Origin: Bdellovibrionaceae bacterium UBA2316
GTDB lineage: Bacteria; Bdellovibrionota; Bdellovibrionia; Bdellovibrionales; Bdellovibrionaceae
Assembly (NCBI GenBank): GCA_002345205.1
Contig: DDVI01000123.1
Span: 1 to 56,341 of the forward strand
DNA: 56,341 bases
Direction of reading: 5' to 3'
How positions within the stretch are numbered: the stretch's first letter is position 1; each line of letters opens with the position of its first letter. The notes beneath the pieces were generated by a model. The model was not told the DNA's origin, did not search any database, and saw only the letters and a program-made list of their open reading frames with translations. The translations under genes were made by a program, and so were the position numbers. Positions 43,868-52,400 of the stretch are shown one piece after another.

Positions 43868-44513
43868 AATTCCCCCGAATTGTGTTGTTAAGCTGAGCTC
43901 ACCCCGAGCCCTATTTACCCGAGCAGAAATAGCACGCCAAAGGCTCCAAACCCAACTGTATTTGTTTTTTACGGGCATAATTTCAATTTCCAAAAACCCC
44001 GTAAAAACAAATAGAAAGCTTAAGTACTCTAAGTAGTGGATTAGTCTTGAGTCGGTCCAAACCTTAACAAAATTCTAAAAATGAAAAAAGTATAACGCCG
44101 GGGACCGCGAGAACGCACATCACGCGCGTCCGAGTCGCCCCAAAATGAAAACTCTCGGTCAGGATCTAAAAGCAACTCAAAATCAAATTCCTTCAATTGC
44201 GTTCTTGCGGTTAGTGAGATTGATTTTCATTCCGTATTTTTGGAGGGGCGTTGTCTTGCTTTATGGTGTTGGGTTTTGACATTGGATTTGATGGGTTGAG
44301 CATTTGCTTTTTTGATTTTTTTAATCGTGTTGCAAATGAGCTAGGCAGATTTTTGATTTCCTCGAAGTGCTTATTTTGTTAGCAGTAAAAACTAAATTCA
44401 AAAATTTCAATTGGTTTTCAAAAAGAATCTTGCAAAATCGCAGATTTGGTATTTTAAATAGAGCATTAACAAATTTTTTTTATTATTAAACTAAAAAATA
44501 TTTAGGATCACTC
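43868..44513. other. Long intergenic region before the act operon
   Basis: No gene is supported. A GC-rich island at 44097-44142 (GGGGACCGCGAG ... GTCGCCCC) stands out in AT-rich surroundings, with TATAAC at 44091-44096, and could be a small RNA or a hairpin, but I cannot fold it convincingly. A plausible act promoter is TTGCAA (44431-44436), an 18-bp spacer and TTAAAT (44455-44460), giving a leader of about 50 nt. Confidence 0.45.
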
Positions 44514-45077
44514 ATGTCTATTAATTTCAAAAAGTTAGAAGTAAAAAGAGCGCTGAAATCGGCTGTTTCTTTTTGCTTTTTGGGTACCCTAGTGGGCCTA
44601 GCGTCGCTGATGATCGGATGTAAGTTTCAACCGGGATGGGGTTACAACAAGGGCCATGCGCCTGAACAGCCAATTCCGTATTCTCACGAACTTCACGTGG
44701 GTAAATTGGGTATGCAATGTCAATATTGCCATAACCAAGTTGAGCGTTCAAAACACTCAAACATCCCAACGCTTCAAACCTGCATGAACTGTCATATGCA
44801 AGTTAAGACAGATTCGCCTCACATTCAAAAAATGCGTGAAGCTTTTGATGCGGGGAATTCTATCGAATGGAAACGCGTTCACATGCTGCCGGATCATGTT
44901 CAATTCAATCACTCGGCTCACGTTACAAAAGGCGTAAACTGCCAAACATGTCACGGTGAGATCGAAAAGATGGCAGTTGTTTCTCAGCACGCTGATTTGT
45001 CAATGGGCTGGTGTATTAATTGCCATAGACAAGAAGAAAACAAAGCTCCTCTTAACTGCACTACGTGTCACCATTAA
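44514..45077 (+). CDS. actA: Alternative complex III subunit ActA, pentaheme cytochrome c
   Basis: A 187-aa protein with one N-terminal membrane anchor (about 17-35, FCFLGTLVGLASLMIGC) and five CXXCH heme sites: CQYCH (about 69), CMNCH, CQTCH, CINCH and CTTCH at the extreme C terminus, with extra His between them for distal ligation. ActA carries electrons from the iron-sulfur subunit to the acceptor on the periplasmic face. First gene of a six-gene operon whose neighbours are 0-15 nt apart. Confidence 0.93.
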   Translation: MSINFKKLEVKRALKSAVSFCFLGTLVGLASLMIGCKFQPGWGYNKGHAPEQPIPYSHELHVGKLGMQCQYCHNQVERSKHSNIPTLQTCMNCHMQVKTDSPHIQKMREAFDAGNSIEWKRVHMLPDHVQFNHSAHVTKGVNCQTCHGEIEKMAVVSQHADLSMGWCINCHRQEENKAPLNCTTCHH

Positions 45078-45092
45078 TTCTTGAGGTAACCG

Positions 45093-48000
45093 ATGTCTGA
45101 AATTCACAACGATCAAAACGAACACGATCACAAACACGATCATACTGACGCGGAATTGGCGGCTAAAAAAGCGGCGCGGCCAAAGATTGAAAAAAACCAG
45201 GCGAATCATTGGTTGAGCATTGATCAATACATGCAAGATCCTGAATTCCAAAAAACTGTGGAAACAGAATTCATGTCTTCGCCTCTACGCGAAGACGAAG
45301 CAAAAAATCCGTGGGCTCGTCGTGAGTTCCTAAAATTAATGGGTGCTTCGATGGCGCTTTCAACGGCCAGCTGTATTCGTCGCCCAGTTCAAAAAATCGT
45401 TCCTTATAATAAACAACCAGAAGAAATCACGTTCGGCGTTCCTAACTTCTACACGTCGACTTTTTTTGACGGGCAGGAAAGCCTTGGTGTTTTGATTAAA
45501 ACTCGCGAAGGTCGTCCAATAAAATTGGAAAGTTTAGAAACCGAGCCTCTAAGTCAAGGTGGAACAAGCATTCGTGCTCAAGCCCACGTGTTGTCACTAT
45601 ATGATTTAGATCGTTTAACGGCGCCTAAGAAAAACTTATTCAATGAAAAGCGTACAAACAAAGACACTATTTCTGTATCATGGGAAAACGCAGATACAGC
45701 GATCGTTGAATCCTTGAAAAAGGGTGGCGTTTATATCTTAACTGGAAATATCGTATCACCTTCAACTCAAGCTGTAGTAAAAGACTTTGCTGAAGGCTTC
45801 AAGGCGACTCATGTGGCTTGGGAAGTATTAGCGAATGAAGACGTTCGTAAGGGGCAAAAAGCATCTTACGGCACAGATGTTCTTCCGTTCTATCGTTTTG
45901 ATAAATCTAAAATGACAGTATCTATTGATGCTGATTTCTTGGGAACATGGATTGCGCCAACTGTCTTTACACGTCAGTTCTCTAAAACTCGCAAGGATTT
46001 TGCGAATATGTCACGTATGGTGGCATTTGATTCAAACTATTCATTGACTGGTGCTAATGCGGATATCCGTGTTCGTATCAAGCCGTCACAGCAATTAAAA
46101 GTCGCAGTAGCGATCGCTCAAGAGCTGATCGTTAAGCAAGGCAAATCATCCTACGCAGGTAACGGCGAAATCAAAAACTGGTTGAACTCGTTCGGTAATG
46201 CCGCTGACGGATTGCACATGGAGCCAGCTTTATTAAAAGAGATCGTTAAAGACCTTTGGGCGGCCCAAGGTGAATCATTGATCGTTGCCGGCGGTTTGAA
46301 AACGCAAACGGAAACGTCAGCGGCTCTTCAAGCCGTTGTTAACTTGTTGAACTCGGCTCTTGGTAATGACGGTAAAACGGTACAACACCGTCGCTCAATC
46401 ACTTCGAGTGGTTCGCACTCTGAAATGGCGACATTGATTACAGCAATGAAAGATAAGAAAGTTAAAACTCTTATCATTCACGGAGTTAACCCTGCGTTTG
46501 CTCTGCCGGCTAAGTCTGAATTTAAAGACCATTTAAAAAACGTAGAAACAGTCGTGTACATCGGCGATCGTATGAACGAAACGGCTATGTGGGCAAACTA
46601 CGTACTTCCTGAAAATCACTCAATGGAAAACTGGGGTGATTCAGAAATGGTTTCTGGTGTGTACTCAATTCAACAACCGGCAATCAAACCCATGTACGAC
46701 ACTCAAAGCATGCAGATCACGCTTATGAATTGGTGTTTTCAAGCTAAAGTCGGCCCAAAACGCATTCAAGAATTTGAATCCTACTATGACTACTTAAGAA
46801 ACTTCTGGAAAACGGATATTTTCCCTAAAGTAGGTAAAGGTGGAAATTTTGAAAAAAGCTGGCAAGAGCTTCTACAGTCAGGCTCGGTTGGTGAACTATC
46901 GGATTCAGATAGCCCACGTAGTTTCTCTGTTTCAAGCTTAACTGATTTAAAAAAGCCAGCCGTTGTTGAAGGCTGGGAATTAGTTCTATATCCAACAAGT
47001 CAGTTGGGTGATGGTGCAGGTTCACAAGCTAATATCGGTTGGATTCATGAACTTCCAGATCCAATCACGCGTGCTGTTTGGGATAACTATGCTTCTATTT
47101 CAATGGCGGCAGCTAAGAAATTGAATGTAAAACAAAACAGCGTAATTGAAATCACCGTTGGTAAAGATAAAATGGAATTGCCCGTGTTGATTCAGCCGGG
47201 TCTACAAGACGATGTTATAGCCATCGCTATCGGTTACGGACGCACTCATGTTGGTTCAGTAGGTAACGATATCGGTAAAAACGTTTATGAATTAGCACAA
47301 GTAGCGGCTAGTGGTCAGATCGTGTTCTCGGGCTCTAAAGTAGTCGTGAAAGCCACTGGCAAAAAATACGAGTTAGCTCAAACGCAAACTCACCATTCAA
47401 TGGAAGGTCGTCAGATCGTAGTTGAAGCGACATTAAAAGAATACCAAGCTAAGAAAGATCATATTATTCACAAACATCCAATTTGGTCAGTTTGGTCTGG
47501 TCATCAGTACAACGGACACAAATGGGGTATGGCGATTGACTTGAATTCATGCACAGGCTGTTCGGCGTGTGTGGTAGCATGTCAGTCTGAAAATAATATT
47601 CCAGTAGTTGGTAAGAAATACGTAATGCAAGGTCGTGAAATGCACTGGTTACGTATCGATCGTTATTACACGGGTAACCCAGAAGACGCTCATGCGGTTT
47701 TCCAGCCTGTCATGTGTCAACATTGCGACAATGCTCCGTGTGAAACCGTCTGTCCAGTTCTTGCGACCGTCCACTCGTCAGAAGGTTTGAACGAAATGGT
47801 TTACAACCGATGTGTGGGAACTCGTTATTGCTCGAACAACTGTCCATATAAAGTTCGTCGATTCAACTGGTTCAACTACGCTAAGAAAATCGCGGCTCCG
47901 GCAAACATGGCATTAAATCCAGATGTGGGCGTTCGTGTTCGCGGGGTTATGGAAAAATGTACGTTCTGCGTTCAAAGAATCAAAGAAGGTAAAAACAAAG

Positions 48001-48254
48001 CGAAACTTGAAAATCGTCCTTTAAAAGATGGCGAGATCAAGACAGCATGTCAGACGGCATGCCCTGCGAATGTCATCGTATTCGGTGATATGAATGATCA
48101 AACTTCACAAGTTTCTAAATTGTTCAAAAACGAAAGATCGTATGCGCTTCTTGAAGAATGGCATGCGGCTCCTTCTGTAAGATACCAAGCAAAAATTAGA
48201 AATAACGGTAAAGACCAAATTGCTGCGTCAGCTGCTCACGAAGGTGGTCACTAA
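45093..48254 (+). CDS. actB: Alternative complex III subunit ActB, molybdopterin-oxidoreductase-like iron-sulfur protein
   Basis: A 1053-aa protein. A His/Asp-rich N-terminal tail (HNDQNEHDHKHDH) is followed at about residue 75 by a twin-arginine motif ARREFLKLMGAS and a hydrophobic stretch, so Tat export with a late signal is expected, as in this family. The molybdopterin-oxidoreductase-like domain spans about 100-760. A ferredoxin domain (about 815-980) has four cluster motifs: CTGCSACVVAC, CQHCDNAPCETVC, CVGTRYCSNNC and CTFCVQRI...CQTAC, fitting three [4Fe-4S] and one [3Fe-4S]. In characterised ACIII the molybdopterin site is empty. Stop overlaps the actC region. Confidence 0.95.
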   Translation: MSEIHNDQNEHDHKHDHTDAELAAKKAARPKIEKNQANHWLSIDQYMQDPEFQKTVETEFMSSPLREDEAKNPWARREFLKLMGASMALSTASCIRRPVQKIVPYNKQPEEITFGVPNFYTSTFFDGQESLGVLIKTREGRPIKLESLETEPLSQGGTSIRAQAHVLSLYDLDRLTAPKKNLFNEKRTNKDTISVSWENADTAIVESLKKGGVYILTGNIVSPSTQAVVKDFAEGFKATHVAWEVLANEDVRKGQKASYGTDVLPFYRFDKSKMTVSIDADFLGTWIAPTVFTRQFSKTRKDFANMSRMVAFDSNYSLTGANADIRVRIKPSQQLKVAVAIAQELIVKQGKSSYAGNGEIKNWLNSFGNAADGLHMEPALLKEIVKDLWAAQGESLIVAGGLKTQTETSAALQAVVNLLNSALGNDGKTVQHRRSITSSGSHSEMATLITAMKDKKVKTLIIHGVNPAFALPAKSEFKDHLKNVETVVYIGDRMNETAMWANYVLPENHSMENWGDSEMVSGVYSIQQPAIKPMYDTQSMQITLMNWCFQAKVGPKRIQEFESYYDYLRNFWKTDIFPKVGKGGNFEKSWQELLQSGSVGELSDSDSPRSFSVSSLTDLKKPAVVEGWELVLYPTSQLGDGAGSQANIGWIHELPDPITRAVWDNYASISMAAAKKLNVKQNSVIEITVGKDKMELPVLIQPGLQDDVIAIAIGYGRTHVGSVGNDIGKNVYELAQVAASGQIVFSGSKVVVKATGKKYELAQTQTHHSMEGRQIVVEATLKEYQAKKDHIIHKHPIWSVWSGHQYNGHKWGMAIDLNSCTGCSACVVACQSENNIPVVGKKYVMQGREMHWLRIDRYYTGNPEDAHAVFQPVMCQHCDNAPCETVCPVLATVHSSEGLNEMVYNRCVGTRYCSNNCPYKVRRFNWFNYAKKIAAPANMALNPDVGVRVRGVMEKCTFCVQRIKEGKNKAKLENRPLKDGEIKTACQTACPANVIVFGDMNDQTSQVSKLFKNERSYALLEEWHAAPSVRYQAKIRNNGKDQIAASAAHEGGH

Positions 48255-49630
48255 TGATGAAACGTAATCAATTAATTCTTGGCAATAAAACCTTAAAAGA
48301 TATTACAGATGATATCTGTCAGCCGGTGGAAACACTGCCTGGTAAAGGTTGGGTAGGGATGTTCCTAAGTGCGAAGACACTTTTATTATTTTACATCTTC
48401 GTATTAGGAATGATCGTCGCTAACGGTATGGGTTTGCTAGGCGTAAATCATCCGAATGCATGGGGTACGATGATTATCACGTTCGTATTTTGGATCGGTA
48501 TCGGCCATGCGGGTACATTGATCTCGGCGATCTTGTTTTTATTCCGCCAAAAATGGAGAACGTCGGTGGCTCGTACAGCAGAAGCCATGACTGTATTCGC
48601 GGTAATGACGGCGGGATTGTTCCCGTTACTTCATACGGGCCGTCCTTGGCTTGATTTCTGGTTATTTCCTTACCCAAACCAACGTGGTCCATTATGGGTT
48701 AACTTCCGTTCACCGTTATTATGGGACGTTTTCGCCGTATCTACGTACGCGACAGTGTCTATGGTTTTCTGGTACATCGGTTTAGTTCCTGACTTTGCCA
48801 CTCTTAAAGATCGTGCGAAAAATAAAATTCGTAAAACCGTATACGGCGCATTGTCTTTAGGATGGAGAGGTACTGCTCGCAATTGGTCACATTATGAAAT
48901 GTTGTATTTAATCCTTGCGGGTTTATCGACACCTCTAGTTCTTTCAGTTCATACGATCGTATCGTTCGACTTCGCGGTAGCAAGTCTTCCAGGATGGCAT
49001 ACAACAATCTTCCCTCCGTACTTTGTTGCGGGCGCGATTTTCTCGGGTTTCGCGATGGTTGTGACGTTGATGACATTAGTTCGAATTGGTTTTCCTCAAT
49101 TCAAAGACTACATCACTCTTGATCATATGGAAGTGATGAATAAAATCATCATGACAACCGGATTGATGGTTGGTTATGCGTACGCATCCGAGTTCTTCGT
49201 CGCTTGGTACTCTGGTAACGTATACGAGCGTTACGTATTTATGAGTCGTGCGGGTCTTCCAGGAACGACGGGCGATTATGCTTGGTCATATTGGATTATG
49301 GTTACATGTAACGTGATTATCCCTCAGATATTTTGGTCTAAATGGGCTCGTCGTAACATCGCAGTTATGTTCGTAGTGTCTATCTTCGTAAATATCGGTA
49401 TGTGGTTCGAACGTTTCGTGATCACGATTACGTCACTTCATGCGGACTTCTTACCTTCGAGCTGGGGTAACTATGCATGGAGTTTCTGGGATGGCGCTTT
49501 ACTGTTCGGCAGTTTCGGTATGTTCTTAACGCTGTTCTTATTATACTTACGTGTTTTCCCTGCGATTTCGATTGCTGAGATTAAACCAATGCTTCCTGTG
49601 GGCAGAGATGATCATAAAGGAGGTCACTAA
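48254..49630 (+). CDS. actC: Alternative complex III subunit ActC, NrfD-like quinol-site membrane protein
   Basis: A 458-aa protein with about ten membrane helices, NrfD/PsrC family. Visible landmarks are FWIGIGHAGTLISAILFLFRQKWRTSVARTAEAMTVFA, HTGRPWLDFWLFPYPNQRG, and SVHTIVSFDFAVASLPGWHTTIFPPYFVAGAIFSG with the conserved His and Asp expected at a quinol site. It starts at the last base of actB and its stop overlaps actD, so translation is coupled. It is the main quinol-oxidising membrane subunit together with ActF. Confidence 0.95.
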   Translation: MMKRNQLILGNKTLKDITDDICQPVETLPGKGWVGMFLSAKTLLLFYIFVLGMIVANGMGLLGVNHPNAWGTMIITFVFWIGIGHAGTLISAILFLFRQKWRTSVARTAEAMTVFAVMTAGLFPLLHTGRPWLDFWLFPYPNQRGPLWVNFRSPLLWDVFAVSTYATVSMVFWYIGLVPDFATLKDRAKNKIRKTVYGALSLGWRGTARNWSHYEMLYLILAGLSTPLVLSVHTIVSFDFAVASLPGWHTTIFPPYFVAGAIFSGFAMVVTLMTLVRIGFPQFKDYITLDHMEVMNKIIMTTGLMVGYAYASEFFVAWYSGNVYERYVFMSRAGLPGTTGDYAWSYWIMVTCNVIIPQIFWSKWARRNIAVMFVVSIFVNIGMWFERFVITITSLHADFLPSSWGNYAWSFWDGALLFGSFGMFLTLFLLYLRVFPAISIAEIKPMLPVGRDDHKGGH

Positions 49631-50154
49631 TGGCTAAGTTGATGCCAGGCCTTGCCGCTATTTTTACTGAAGAACACCAAATCCTTGAGGCGGCTAGAAA
49701 GTCTCGTGATTTAGGTATGACAAAATTTGAAGCGATTTCTCCGTATCCAATTCACGGTATGGAAGAAGCGTGCGGTATAAAACGTTCGTCGATTCCGTAT
49801 GTAACATTTATTGCAGGTTCAATCGGTTTAACATCGGCTCTTGCTTTAACATGGTACACGTCGGCTTATGACTGGCCAATCAATGTGGGTGGTAAACCGC
49901 CGTTCTCGTTGCCAGCTTTCATTCCAATCATGTTTGAATTAACAGTATTATTTGCCGCATTAGCTTCTGTGGGAGCGTTGTTTTATCATGCGGGAATTCC
50001 AAGAATTGATCCGCCGACAATTGATCCAGATTTAACATCACATAAATTTGCTATCTTTGTTCCAGAAAACGAAACGGGCTATGAAGCTAAGAAGCTTGAA
50101 AGTTTCTACAAAGGCTTAGGGGCGGAATACGTTAAGAAAGTTGAGGCATACTAA
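49630..50154 (+). CDS. actD: Alternative complex III subunit ActD (DUF3341)
   Basis: A 174-aa protein with two membrane helices (about 56-78 and 98-120). Family motifs are FEAISPYPIHGMEEACGIKRS, ALTWYTSAYDWPINVGGKPPFSLPAFIPIMFELTVLFAALASV and the C-terminal FYKGLGAEYVKKVE. Structural subunit between ActC and the periplasmic subunits. Overlaps both neighbours by one base. Confidence 0.94.
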   Translation: MAKLMPGLAAIFTEEHQILEAARKSRDLGMTKFEAISPYPIHGMEEACGIKRSSIPYVTFIAGSIGLTSALALTWYTSAYDWPINVGGKPPFSLPAFIPIMFELTVLFAALASVGALFYHAGIPRIDPPTIDPDLTSHKFAIFVPENETGYEAKKLESFYKGLGAEYVKKVEAY

Positions 50155-50738
50155 TGAAATCTCTAGGAATAAAAGACGTGTGCAGACAGGCAGCGGCTAT
50201 CCTTGCTATTTTAGGTGGATTAACTGGCTGTCATATTGACAAAAGCAAACCTAACTTTGAATTAATTCAAGATATGTTTGAATCTCCAGCCATCAAGCCT
50301 CAAGAGTACGATCCCAATACACCCAATCACATCAGTGGTCGTGAACCTGTGAAAGGCACAGTGCCAGTGGGCTTCGTGTACGAACCAATGGATGATTTAG
50401 CGGTAGCGGAAAAGGAAATGAAAAATCCAATTGCTGGCGACATGTCTAAAGAGGTTCTTTGGGTCGGCGAAAAGTACTATGAAACAAGCTGCGCTCTTTG
50501 CCATGGTCAAAAAGGTGAAGGCGGCGTGGAATCTAAAGGTAGAATTTCTGAACTTATGGCGCTTAAACCACCGGTTATCACTAATGATAAAATCATTGGT
50601 TGGTCAGATGTTCATTTATATTACGTAATCTCGCGCGGTCAGGGGATGATGGGTCCGTACGCAAATCACGTACCTCAAAAATATCGCTGGCAATTAGTTA
50701 ATTACATCAGACACTTACAAAAAAATTATAAGAAGTAG
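50154..50738 (+). CDS. actE: Alternative complex III subunit ActE, monoheme cytochrome c
   Basis: A 194-aa protein. A lipoprotein-like or hydrophobic start (ILAILGGLTGCH) is followed by PNHISGREPVKGTVPVGF, a family sequence. One CXXCH site (CALCHGQKGEGG, about residue 114) and a distal Met region MMGPYANHVPQKYRWQLVNYIRHLQ complete the cytochrome c fold. It probably passes electrons from ActA to the oxidase or to soluble cytochrome. Confidence 0.94.
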   Translation: MKSLGIKDVCRQAAAILAILGGLTGCHIDKSKPNFELIQDMFESPAIKPQEYDPNTPNHISGREPVKGTVPVGFVYEPMDDLAVAEKEMKNPIAGDMSKEVLWVGEKYYETSCALCHGQKGEGGVESKGRISELMALKPPVITNDKIIGWSDVHLYYVISRGQGMMGPYANHVPQKYRWQLVNYIRHLQKNYKK

Positions 50739-50746
50739 GAATATCT

Positions 50747-51946
50747 ATGGCTAGTCATTCATCGCATGATTTACAAGTAAAACCATTTGATACTTCAAGC
50801 ACATTGAAGGTTTTGATCCTTGGTTTAATCGGTATCGGACTTATTACGTTTGGTTTAGGTCTATTCCTAAATGAAGAAAGAACATGGACAAGTTACCTAG
50901 TGTCTTTCTTCTACTTCTCGTGCTTGGGGTTGGGCGGATTGTTTTTTGCGGCGATTCAGCACATCGCTAAGGCCGGTTGGTCAACGTCGGTTCGTCGATA
51001 CGCGGAAGCCATGACGTCTTTTATTCCATTCATTTTAGTGGGTGGTTTGATTTTGTTGTTAGGTTCAAAAACTCTATTTTCTTGGACTCATGAGGACGTA
51101 ATTAACTCGTCAGCATTAATCAAAGCGAAAACGGCGTATTTGAACATTCCATTCATGGCGACTAGAATTGTTGTTTGCTGCCTGGGTTGGTTTGCGTTCA
51201 AATGGTTCATCGTTGGAAACTCTTTAAATCAAGATCAATCGGGTGATCATCAGCTTACGATTAAAAACGTGGGTATTTCGATCGCGTTCGTATTGTTCTT
51301 TGCTTTATCATTTTCGTTCTTCAGCGTGGATTTGTTAATGTCGTTGTTGCCAACTTGGTATTCGACGATTTTTGGTATCTATTGTTTTGCGGGTTTGTTC
51401 CAGTCTACATTTGCGGTTCTTGCGTTGATGATAATTTTCATCAAACGTGCGGGTTTCGTAAAAGGATACGTAAATGTTGAGCACCAACATGATATTGTGA
51501 AATTTATGAAAGGTTTTACAGTATTTTGGGCGTACATTGCGTTTTCCCAATTCATGTTGATTTGGTACGCTAACATCCCTGAAGAGACTGAATACTATAT
51601 CATGCGTTCACAAAACGGATGGCTCGCGATTTCATTCTTGTTATTAATCTTCCGCTTTATCGTTCCATTCATCGCATTGTTGCCTAGAGGCTTAAAACGT
51701 AATGATAACCACGTTATCGCGGTTTCTGTTTTGATTCTAGTTATGCAGTACGTGGACATTTACTGGATGGTTTACCCGAACTTCAACGACGGTATGATTA
51801 AATTCGGCTGGCAAGAAATCGGCTTATTCCTTGGTTTCCTGGGCGTGTTCTTGCTCGGAATAACTTCATTCTTTAAAAAATATTCGATGGTGCCTTTGAA
51901 AGATCCTCGCTTGCATGAGGCGATTAATCACCATGTTACTTACTAA
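50747..51946 (+). CDS. actF: Alternative complex III subunit ActF
   Basis: A 399-aa membrane protein with about ten helices, distantly related to ActC. Landmarks are FYFSCLGLGGLFFAAIQHIAKAGWSTSVRRYAEAM, VDLLMSLLPTWYSTIFGIYCFAG, and FTVFWAYIAFSQFMLIWYANIPEET. The family proposes it as the second quinone-binding or proton-channel subunit. It is the last gene of the operon and is followed at once by a terminator and a palindromic structure. Cytochrome oxidase genes do not follow. Confidence 0.94.
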   Translation: MASHSSHDLQVKPFDTSSTLKVLILGLIGIGLITFGLGLFLNEERTWTSYLVSFFYFSCLGLGGLFFAAIQHIAKAGWSTSVRRYAEAMTSFIPFILVGGLILLLGSKTLFSWTHEDVINSSALIKAKTAYLNIPFMATRIVVCCLGWFAFKWFIVGNSLNQDQSGDHQLTIKNVGISIAFVLFFALSFSFFSVDLLMSLLPTWYSTIFGIYCFAGLFQSTFAVLALMIIFIKRAGFVKGYVNVEHQHDIVKFMKGFTVFWAYIAFSQFMLIWYANIPEETEYYIMRSQNGWLAISFLLLIFRFIVPFIALLPRGLKRNDNHVIAVSVLILVMQYVDIYWMVYPNFNDGMIKFGWQEIGLFLGFLGVFLLGITSFFKKYSMVPLKDPRLHEAINHHVTY

Positions 51947-51975
51947 TAGGTGAGTTACAGATTGCTATTTGAGGG

Positions 51976-52001
51976 AAGGCTTCCAGTTTGGAGGCCTTTT
52001 T
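51976..52001 (+). terminator. Intrinsic terminator of the act operon
   Basis: AAGGCTTCC pairs with GGAGGCCTT (one G-U) around AGTTT, followed by five T. The T-tract is shared with the outer arm of the nested palindrome. Confidence 0.85.
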
Positions 52002-52243
52002 CTTTTTTGGGGCTTTGTTTTTCTTTGTAAGATGAGCGGGGTGACGAGCGGCCTTCCTCTTAGAAGAGACCTTTGGTTTTGGAAACGCGGCCATCGTGGG
52101 ACTGGCCGTCCGCCCTGCAGGCGTCGCTTCGCTTAATACCGCATCCTGCGGCGCCTGAGGTTTCAAAAACCAAAGGTCTCTTCTAAGAGGAAGGTGTTTT
52201 CATTCCGTTTTACAAAGAAAAACAAAGCCCCAAAAAAGAAAAA
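51997..52243. repeat. Nested palindromic element
   Basis: Outer arms 51997-52030 and 52210-52243 are perfect 34-bp inverted copies. Inner arms 52052-52080 and 52166-52194 are perfect 29-bp copies, extended by five more pairs after one mismatch. The two stems are separated by unpaired spacers of 21 nt (left) and 15 nt (right). The apex 52087-52159 holds several small hairpins (GGCC ... GGCC, CCGCATCCTGCGG, CCTGCAGG). One minus-strand reading frame crosses it, but it is low-complexity and not credible as a gene. No target-site duplication is obvious. Confidence 0.9.
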
Positions 52244-52400
52244 ACAAAGCTAGAAAATTTCACTAAGAGCAATTTTAACGGATTAGTAAATCGCTGGGGG
52301 CTTTGGGTAGGGTGTCTAGCTATTGAAAATCGTTTTCAATGGGTTTTCATTCTGGGGAAATGGGTTGATTGTTTTGGGTGGGTTGTTAGGGTGGTAATTC
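52244..52400 (+). promoter_or_regulatory. Upstream region of the heme protein gene with a Fur-like palindrome at 52322-52340
   Basis: ATTGAAAA-TCG-TTTTCAAT is a 19-bp palindrome (one central triplet). It fits the 7-1-7 Fur box TGATAAT-N-ATTATCA in 11 of 14 positions. No clear -35/-10 can be placed. The remainder is unusually G-rich on the plus strand (GGGTTTTC, GGGGAAATGGG, GGGTGGG). Confidence 0.45.

Noticed and set aside
43868..43993. N-terminal extension of the Cys-repeat protein to 43993
   Set aside because: The extension would bury the signal peptide behind 42 residues; the Met at 43867 has a G-rich ribosome binding site and a clean signal peptide.
44091..44160. GC-rich island before actA as a definite small RNA
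   Set aside because: A -10-like TATAAC precedes it, but there is no matching -35 at proper distance, no terminator, and folding is ambiguous.
51936..52166. A 76-codon minus-strand ORF across the nested palindrome
   Set aside because: Its sequence is Lys/Pro/Ala-rich low complexity dictated by the inverted repeats and has no start signal. It also runs into the act operon terminator.
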